Source: an uncultured Aquimarina sp.
GTDB lineage: Bacteria; Bacteroidota; Bacteroidia; Flavobacteriales; Flavobacteriaceae
Direction: 5' to 3'
DNA length: 10,405 nucleotides
NCBI GenBank assembly: GCA_937958735.1
Contig: CALGNG010000189.1
Location: forward strand, 1 to 10,405
Shown: positions 6,121-10,405 of the stretch, one piece after another
Numbering within the stretch: the first letter of the stretch is position 1
How the letters are laid out: every line of letters begins with the position of its first letter
Position numbers and translations under genes: made by a program
Notes under the pieces: generated by a model
Databases searched by the model: none
What the model saw: the letters and a program-made list of their open reading frames with translations, nothing else
Told to the model about the DNA's origin: nothing

Positions 6121-7374
6121 CTACCTCAAATACTCTAAAATTTGCTCCTGAAGCATCTCTAAAGATTTATTAGTAGCCTTACCTATAGTTCGCTTACGAT
6201 GGTTACTAAATACAAATTCTTTACTAACAACTCCTTTTGGCGTAGCAACAGCAATACAAACAGTACCTATTTCTGCATTACTATCTCCTTTTGTTGGCCC
6301 TGCATTACCCGTTGTTGCTATAGAAAAATCCGAATTAAATATCTTTTTAGATTGCAGGGCCATAGCCTCTGCAACCTGTATACTTACCGAGGAATATTGT
6401 TGAATTATCGTAGAATCTACTCCCAAAATCTTTGTTTTCATTTCTGTAGCATAGGGCACTATACTTCCTTTAAAGTATCTGGAAGCCCCTTCCATAGACA
6501 TAAAGGCATTAGCTATTTTACCTCCAGTACAACTCTCTGCTACAGATAAGCTAAAATTATTTCTACTTAATAGATTAGCTATTACCTTTTCTAAACTCTC
6601 ATCACTATCATAACCAACAATAGCACTCCCTATCAAAGGTTGTAAATGTTTAACCGCAGACTCAATACTATCTTCTAATAATTTCTCATTAGCCCCCTTA
6701 GCTGTTAGACGCAAACGCACCCTCCCTAGATTAGGCAAATAAGCCAACTTTACATATTCCGGCAAACTATCTTCCCAATCTTCTATCATCTCCGCTAAAC
6801 GACTCTCTCCAATACCGTAAGTCAAAATTGTTTTATGGATAATATAAGGACGATTAAATCGTTGTTGGATTTTTGGAATAGCATGGTTAGACAAAATAGC
6901 TTTCATCTCAAAGGGAACTCCTGGCATAGAAACAAAAACTGTATCATCTTGCTTCATCCACATCCCTGGAGCCGTTCCAAATTCATTAAACAAAACTTCT
7001 ACCTTAGAAGGCATTAAAGCTTGCATTTTATTAATTTCCGAAATAGGACTTTTAATATATTTATCAAAAAGACTTTCGACATGAATCAACACTTCGTTAT
7101 TCATCTCTAAGACATCGTTAAAATATTCGCAAAAAGTATGTTTCGTAATATCGTCTTTTGTTGGCCCCAATCCACCAGTAACAATTACTATATCTGCTCT
7201 AGACTGGGCTTCTTTTAGTGCATTTAATATATGCTGCTTATCATCCCTAATAGAACTAATCTGATGTACATCTACTCCTATCTTATTTAGTTCTGTTCCT
7301 ATATATGCAGAATTAGTATCTACAATTTGACCAATAAGAATTTCATCTCCTATTGTAATAATTTCTGCTATCAT
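6121..7374 (-). CDS. cinA: CinA: nicotinamide-nucleotide amidohydrolase / CinA family protein
   Basis: The full-length two-domain CinA has 417 residues. The N-terminal MoaB/MogA-like domain (COG1058, about 1-165) shows EIITIGDEILIGQIVDTNSAYI and the nucleotide-binding TGGLGPTKDD (66-75); in this family it can act as an ADP-ribose pyrophosphatase. The C-terminal PncC-like domain (about 258-415) has SVAESCTGG (277-285), the active-site region with the catalytic Ser, plus TTGNAGP (354-360), and would deamidate NMN to nicotinate mononucleotide in pyridine-nucleotide salvage. The older name 'competence/damage-inducible protein' comes from other bacteria; nothing here points to competence. It is last gene of a tight minus-strand operon, starting 7 bases after the HPt stop codon. 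Whether both activities are kept cannot be decided from sequence. Confidence 0.93.
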   Translation of the reverse strand: MIAEIITIGDEILIGQIVDTNSAYIGTELNKIGVDVHQISSIRDDKQHILNALKEAQSRADIVIVTGGLGPTKDDITKHTFCEYFNDVLEMNNEVLIHVESLFDKYIKSPISEINKMQALMPSKVEVLFNEFGTAPGMWMKQDDTVFVSMPGVPFEMKAILSNHAIPKIQQRFNRPYIIHKTILTYGIGESRLAEMIEDWEDSLPEYVKLAYLPNLGRVRLRLTAKGANEKLLEDSIESAVKHLQPLIGSAIVGYDSDESLEKVIANLLSRNNFSLSVAESCTGGKIANAFMSMEGASRYFKGSIVPYATEMKTKILGVDSTIIQQYSSVSIQVAEAMALQSKKIFNSDFSIATTGNAGPTKGDSNAEIGTVCIAVATPKGVVSKEFVFSNHRKRTIGKATNKSLEMLQEQILEYLR

Positions 7375-7381
7375 TATTAGC

Positions 7382-7720
7382 TTATTTAAAATCTTCTTTC
7401 AACTGTGTTAATGCTTTTAAAGCTACTTCCTGCACATACAATAGAGCTGGCTTAGCGTCTTCTTGAGTAATTTTACCTACACTCCAAGACTCTATTAACC
7501 TTACTTGATCTACCACATCTATCCCAAACAACAAAAAATTAGGCTTCATTTTATGGGCGTATTGATAAGCTTCTTTAGCCTTATTCAATTCAACAGCTTT
7601 AGCCATATTAGATAAATCCGGAGGTATTTCTTCCAAAAAAGTCTCTACCAATATTTTAATAAAGTCTGCATCCCCGTCTGCCAACTCCATTACTTTATCT
7701 AAACTATACAGCTTACTCAT
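7382..7720 (-). CDS. Orphan HPt (histidine phosphotransfer) domain protein
   Basis: The 112-residue protein consists of a single HPt four-helix domain. The phosphorylatable His is His56 in AYQYAHKMKPNFLLFG (51-66), which matches the HPt pattern AHxxK...G with Lys59 retained; Pro60 replaces the usual Gly, as I recall from other Bacteroidota HPt proteins. The N-terminal helix holds DADFIKILVETFLEEIPPDL (17-36), typical of the family. No kinase or receiver gene is next to it, so partners are unknown. It probably relays phosphate between a hybrid sensor kinase and a response regulator encoded elsewhere. It lies between the FAH hydrolase (10-base gap) and cinA (7-base gap), so its level should follow that operon. 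Function within the operon is unexplained. Confidence 0.85.
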   Translation of the reverse strand: MSKLYSLDKVMELADGDADFIKILVETFLEEIPPDLSNMAKAVELNKAKEAYQYAHKMKPNFLLFGIDVVDQVRLIESWSVGKITQEDAKPALLYVQEVALKALTQLKEDFK

Positions 7721-7730
7721 AGCAAATATT

Positions 7731-8342
7731 TTATTTAACTCTTATATTAAACAATTCTTCCCCTTCTAAAAAACCAATTAACTGATCGTTTTCTACAACC
7801 TGAGAAACCCCTGCAGGAGTTCCTGTAAACAATATATCTCCTATTTTTAAAGTAAAATACCTGGAAGCATAAGCAATCAATTCGTCAACTTTACGAATCA
7901 TTAGAGCTGTATTTTCGGACTGAACTACTTCGCCATTTTTAAAAAGCTCTATTTGCAAGCTATCTATATCCGAAAATTTAGATTTAGACACCCATTTTCC
8001 TAAAACTGTTGCCCCATCAAAAGATTTAGCACACTCCCAAGGCATACCCTGCGAACTTAACTCTTGCTGGATATCTCTTGCAGTAAAATCGATCCCCACA
8101 CTTACCTCGTCATAATATTTATGAGCAAATTTGGCATCTATGTGCTTCCCTACTTTATTTATTTTCACAATAAATTCAATTTCATGATGAATATCATTAC
8201 TAAAATCTGGAATAAAAAAAGGTTGCTTTTTTAATAATATAGAAGTGTCTGGCTTTATAAACAATAAAGGAGCCTCTGGCACCACATTACCCAACTCTTT
8301 GGCATGCGCAAGATAGTTTCTTGCAAAACATATAATTTTCAT
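7731..8342 (-). CDS. Fumarylacetoacetate hydrolase family protein (FAHD1/YcgM-like)
   Basis: The 203-residue product matches the compact single-domain FAH fold, whose members act as acylpyruvate hydrolases or oxaloacetate decarboxylases in the cytoplasm. The divalent-metal ligands are in place: Glu54 and Glu56 in HHEIEF, and Asp85 in GIDFTARD, with the same 29-residue spacing as in FAHD1. Other conserved parts are FARNYLAHAKELGN (6-19), LFIKPDTS (27-34), GMPWECAKSFDG (99-110) and the C-terminal TGTPAGV (173-179). The true substrate is not certain. It is second gene of the exonuclease-FAH-HPt-cinA operon, 9 bases after the exonuclease stop codon. Annotation as a fumarylacetoacetase of tyrosine breakdown would be wrong: that enzyme is about twice as long. 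Confidence 0.9.
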   Translation of the reverse strand: MKIICFARNYLAHAKELGNVVPEAPLLFIKPDTSILLKKQPFFIPDFSNDIHHEIEFIVKINKVGKHIDAKFAHKYYDEVSVGIDFTARDIQQELSSQGMPWECAKSFDGATVLGKWVSKSKFSDIDSLQIELFKNGEVVQSENTALMIRKVDELIAYASRYFTLKIGDILFTGTPAGVSQVVENDQLIGFLEGEELFNIRVK

Positions 8343-8351
8343 AACTACAAT

Positions 8352-9119
8352 TTAAGCATTAAATTTTCTTAATCTAATAGCTGTTAATACCTTTTTAGTA
8401 TATAAAGGGAAATCTGCATTCTGAATCCATCCAAAATACCCAGGCTCACTATCCAGTACTTCCTCTACCAATCTGCCTTTATGCTTACCAAAAGTAAATA
8501 CCTCGTTACCTTCTTCGTCATAAGCTATAAAACCAGCAAAATCTACTGTTTTCCTCCTAGAACTAAACTCCGACAAAAACTTCATGTTATTTTCCAATTC
8601 TGGATATTTATCTAACTGAGAGCACAACACCTCGTAAGTAGCAGCCGTATCGGCCTCTGCACTATGCGCATTAGTTAGATCTTTATCGCAGTAAAATCTA
8701 TACGCTGCAACCAAGGTACGTTGTTCCATTTTATGAAATATATTTTGCACATCAATAGCCACCGTAGTATCCATATCAAAATCCACCCCAACACGAAGCA
8801 TCTCCTCTGCCAATAAAGGGATATCGAACTTATTAGAATTAAAACCTGCTAAATCACAACCCGCAATCATCTTACTTATCTGATCCGAAAGTTGCTTAAA
8901 AGTAGGCTCGTTAGCTATTTTTTCATCTGTAATACCATGTACTGCTGTGGTTTCTGCAGGAATAGGCATTTCTGGATTCACCAACCAAGTCTTACTTTCT
9001 TTATTCCCGTTTGGGAACACCTTTAATATTGAGATCTCAACAATCCTATCCTTAGATATATTTATTCCTGTAGTCTCCAAATCAAAAAAGCAAATGGGAC
9101 GTGTTAATTTTAATTCCAT
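8352..9119 (-). CDS. DEDDh 3'-5' exonuclease (DnaQ/ExoX-like)
   Basis: From ATG 9119 the product has 255 residues: an N-terminal DnaQ-superfamily exonuclease (about 7-170) and a C-terminal extension (about 192-250, with FTFGKHKG) of the type seen at the end of ExoX-like exonucleases. The acidic site is complete: Asp13 and Glu15 in CFFDLETTG, Asp99 in NSNKFD, and His152 with Asp157 in AHSAEADT, which places it in the DEDDh class. It would remove nucleotides from DNA 3' ends in repair or proofreading; it stands alone without a polymerase domain and is not shown to be the replicase epsilon subunit. A longer reading from ATG 9179 adds 20 residues of Leu/Lys-rich sequence before the conserved MELKLTRPICFFDLETTG and looks like translated promoter DNA. 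It is first gene of the operon. Confidence 0.88.
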   Translation of the reverse strand: MELKLTRPICFFDLETTGINISKDRIVEISILKVFPNGNKESKTWLVNPEMPIPAETTAVHGITDEKIANEPTFKQLSDQISKMIAGCDLAGFNSNKFDIPLLAEEMLRVGVDFDMDTTVAIDVQNIFHKMEQRTLVAAYRFYCDKDLTNAHSAEADTAATYEVLCSQLDKYPELENNMKFLSEFSSRRKTVDFAGFIAYDEEGNEVFTFGKHKGRLVEEVLDSEPGYFGWIQNADFPLYTKKVLTAIRLRKFNA

Positions 9120-9193
9120 AACATTATTTAATAAAAGTAAAATTAGTGTTTTTACTTTTTTCAATAAATTCAAAGGCATAATAATTTAAGTTT

Positions 9194-9221
9194 AGTATTT
9201 TTAGACGAGTCAAAAAATACT
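9194..9221. promoter_or_regulatory. Near-perfect 28-base dyad in the divergent exonuclease / exported-protein region
   Basis: AGTATTTTT (9194-9202) and AAAAATACT (9213-9221) form a perfect nine-base inverted repeat; after one A-A mismatch the inner GAC/GTC also pairs around a two-base centre. Twelve of thirteen positions are complementary. The dyad ends five bases before the ATG at 9227. It could be an operator for a dimeric regulator or, if transcribed, a hairpin limiting access to the start codon. Function is inferred. Confidence 0.5.
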
Positions 9222-9226
9222 TTAAA

Positions 9227-9592
9227 ATGAATACAATCAATACTATAACCCTATCACTTATTTTATCTACCCCCATCTATTCGCAACAAAACGGAGTAAC
9301 TATAATAGAAGAAAAGGGAATTAAAAAGCATTTTATATACGCACAAAACTCTACCAACGAGCCTAGGAGTGTATTTTTAAAAATAAACGCTACTGGATAC
9401 CGAAGAAGTGCCGACAGACCACTTATAAAAACCATAAAACCCAAGTCTAAAACACTATTAACCACCTTAATACCTCTTAAAGATACCATAAATAGATACA
9501 CCTACATATACACGGTTAATAAAGAAAAAAAAGATTTAAAAGTAATTAGAGCCAAACACGATACTTATTACGATAAAAAAGAAACACCTTGA
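9227..9592 (+). CDS. Small exported protein of unknown function
   Basis: I cannot assign a function to this 121-residue protein. Residues 1-19 are a plausible signal peptide (MNTINTITLSLILSTPIYS) with cleavage near Ser19-Gln20, so the mature protein is probably periplasmic, about 100 residues long. The mature part alternates short hydrophobic and polar stretches, suggesting a small beta-sandwich: HFIYAQNSTNEPRSVFLKINATGYRR (35-60), then SADRPLIKTIKP (61-72) and TLIPLKDTINRYTYIYTVN (80-98). The C-terminus is basic and has no cysteine, so neither a lipoprotein nor a disulfide protein is indicated. From memory, similar 'GYRRSADRP' proteins occur in other Flavobacteriia without known role. It is divergent from the exonuclease operon and stands alone, followed by an A20 run and a terminator about 120 bases downstream. 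Confidence 0.7.
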   Translation: MNTINTITLSLILSTPIYSQQNGVTIIEEKGIKKHFIYAQNSTNEPRSVFLKINATGYRRSADRPLIKTIKPKSKTLLTTLIPLKDTINRYTYIYTVNKEKKDLKVIRAKHDTYYDKKETP

Positions 9593-9600
9593 TTTTTAAC

Positions 9601-9620
9601 AAAAAAAAAAAAAAAAAAAA
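9601..9620. repeat. Homopolymer run of 20 A
   Basis: An uninterrupted A20 lies eight bases after the stop codon of the small exported protein. The gap 9593-9819 otherwise holds no gene: only this run, a hairpin terminator at 9713-9750 and the upstream region of the susC-like gene. Such runs are prone to slippage and to length errors in sequencing. Confidence 0.9.
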
Positions 9621-9712
9621 GACTACATCATTATCAAATCAAGACCACATAATAATTGTAGAAAAGCGCAAAGGATCAATAAAAACAATGCGGGAACACA
9701 ATAATTAACATA

Positions 9713-9750
9713 AAATATAAGCATTTAGTTCTGCTTGTATTTATTTTTTT
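9713..9750 (+). terminator. Intrinsic terminator upstream of the susC-like gene
   Basis: AAATATAAGCA (9713-9723) pairs with TGCTTGTATTT (9732-9742) over eleven positions with one G-T wobble and an eight-base loop. A single A and then a T8 run follow (9743-9751, then G). The stem is AU-rich but long, and it would end transcripts from the small exported protein gene before the receptor gene. Confidence 0.55.
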
Positions 9751-9776
9751 TGTTTCTTTACGTTCAATTATTTTTC
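9749..9776 (+). promoter_or_regulatory. Possible promoter of the susC-like gene
   Basis: TTTG (9749-9752), at the end of the preceding terminator's T run, is followed after 16 bases by TATTTTTC (9769-9776), seven of eight matches to TAnnTTTG. The spacing is one base short of the usual range, and the leader would be about 40 bases. A weak candidate; a distal or regulated promoter is equally possible. Confidence 0.25.
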
Positions 9777-9819
9777 AACTAAAACGTTATATATCATCAC
9801 TAAAATCCAAAACTAGAGT

Positions 9820-10405
9820 ATGAGTAATATCTTTTTTAATTCATGGCAGCATTGTAGGGCAAAGGTTCTATTTACTGCATTTATACTGATTAATCTTGGC
9901 GCTATAGCCCAAAACATTACAGTATCCGGTACCGTTAGCGCTAAAGAAGACAGTTCCCCTTTACCAGGAGCAAATGTATTAGCGAAACAATTAAATATTG
10001 GAGTCGTTACCGATTTCGATGGAAACTATAGTATTACTGTTCCACAAGGAACTGTATTAGAATTTTCTTATGCTGGCTTGCTTTCTGAGAACGTAAAAGC
10101 AAATTCTCAAACAATAAACGTTTCTTTAGAAAACAACCCTGTAACTTTAAACGAGACTGTTGTTATTGGTTATGGTGTACAGAAGAAAAAAGAAGTTACT
10201 GGTGCTGTAGTACAAGTAAAAGCAGAAGACATTCAAAGTTTTGTAACCGCAGATATAAGTAGTGCTTTAGAAGGGCAAATCGCTGGTGTAAGTGTTTCTT
10301 CTCAAAACGGAGAACCTGGTTCTAGCCCAGGTATACTTATTAGAGGTGTTTCTTCCTTAACAGGTTCTAACGATCCATTATATGTAGTAGATGGTGTACC
10401 ATTGG
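9820..10405 (+). CDS. SusC/RagA-type TonB-dependent outer-membrane receptor, N-terminal part (partial)
   Basis: The first 195 codons of a gene that runs off the right edge; such receptors are usually about 1000 residues long. They import glycans, peptides or other large ligands across the outer membrane with a SusD-like lipoprotein, powered by TonB. In order: a signal peptide of about 30 residues with an extended N-region (hydrophobic part about 16-30, ending GAIAQ); a carboxypeptidase-regulatory-like domain (about 33-104, ITVSGTV to VSLENN); the linker with VVIGYGVQKKKEVTGAV (114-130); then the plug domain with the SusC/RagA signature ALEGQIAGVSV (149-159), ILIRGVSSL (172-180) and DPLYVVDGVPL (185-195). 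ATG 9820 is preceded by an in-frame TAG two codons upstream. The ligand and any susD partner lie outside the window. Confidence 0.93.
   Translation, partial: MSNIFFNSWQHCRAKVLFTAFILINLGAIAQNITVSGTVSAKEDSSPLPGANVLAKQLNIGVVTDFDGNYSITVPQGTVLEFSYAGLLSENVKANSQTINVSLENNPVTLNETVVIGYGVQKKKEVTGAVVQVKAEDIQSFVTADISSALEGQIAGVSVSSQNGEPGSSPGILIRGVSSLTGSNDPLYVVDGVPL

Noticed and set aside
6199..6549. Open frame on the plus strand, 116 codons
   Set aside because: Antisense to the CinA C-terminal domain; Cys/Tyr/Ser-rich product with no recognisable features.
9120..9179. N-terminal extension of the exonuclease to ATG 9179
   Set aside because: The added 20 residues (Leu/Lys-rich) precede the conserved MELKLTRPICFFDLETTG and look like translated AT-rich upstream DNA.
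8947..9189. Open frame on the plus strand across the exonuclease start
   Set aside because: Antisense to the conserved exonuclease N-terminus and its upstream region; no own start signals.
9277..9501. Open frame on the minus strand inside the small exported protein gene
   Set aside because: The plus-strand frame has a signal peptide and a family-like core; the antisense frame has neither.
9593..9712. Possible small gene or RNA between the exported protein and the receptor
   Set aside because: Only very short frames are present, with no tRNA-like or other recognisable fold apart from the terminator that follows.
1..10405. CRISPR array, insertion sequence, prophage or defence island
   Set aside because: No spaced direct repeats, transposase, integrase, terminal inverted repeats or defence-type domains were seen; all sizeable genes belong to core or common Bacteroidota families.

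Overview
The window reads as a stretch of core chromosome from a member of the Flavobacteriaceae (Bacteroidota). The signs are an AT-rich composition, gene starts without Shine-Dalgarno sequences, upstream elements of the TAnnTTTG / TTTG type used by the Bacteroidota housekeeping sigma factor, a TamL-type outer-membrane lipoprotein, a SusC/RagA-type TonB-dependent receptor, and the small Bacteroidota-restricted DUF4295 protein behind bL28 and bL33. No genus is claimed.

Layout: 1-1062 (minus) is the N-terminal part of tamL, cut by the window edge. It is divergent from a TrmH/SpoU-family RNA methyltransferase at 1109-1855 (plus). purB, adenylosuccinate lyase, follows at 1954-3300 (plus) with its own -7 box and ends in a strong hairpin terminator. 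That terminator lies inside the 3' end of a convergent NAD-dependent epimerase (TIGR01777/SDR39U1 type, minus, start probably 4262). Upstream of the epimerase on the minus strand come ftsY (4333-5286) and the ribosomal group rpmB-rpmG-DUF4295 (5986 down to 5381), which has a promoter before rpmB and a terminator after DUF4295. A second minus-strand operon, with gaps of 7-10 bases, runs exonuclease (start probably 9119) - FAH-family hydrolase - HPt protein - CinA (6121). Divergent from it is a small exported protein of unknown function (9227-9592, plus). A 227-base gap follows, holding a 20-base A run and a hairpin terminator, and then the first 195 codons of a susC-like receptor gene (9820 to the window end).

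Functionally the window mixes envelope biogenesis (TamL), translation and protein targeting (rRNA methylation, bL28, bL33, DUF4295, FtsY), purine synthesis (PurB), nucleotide or metabolite clean-up (CinA, FAH hydrolase), an orphan phosphotransfer protein, and glycan or nutrient uptake (SusC). I see no insertion sequence, phage gene, CRISPR array, tRNA or rRNA, and no clear sign of a new defence or mobile system. The least ordinary items are a 28-base near-perfect dyad five bases before the start codon of the small exported protein, terminator/promoter pairs that appear to share one T tract, the purB terminator written into the coding end of its neighbour, and the HPt protein inside a metabolic/repair operon.
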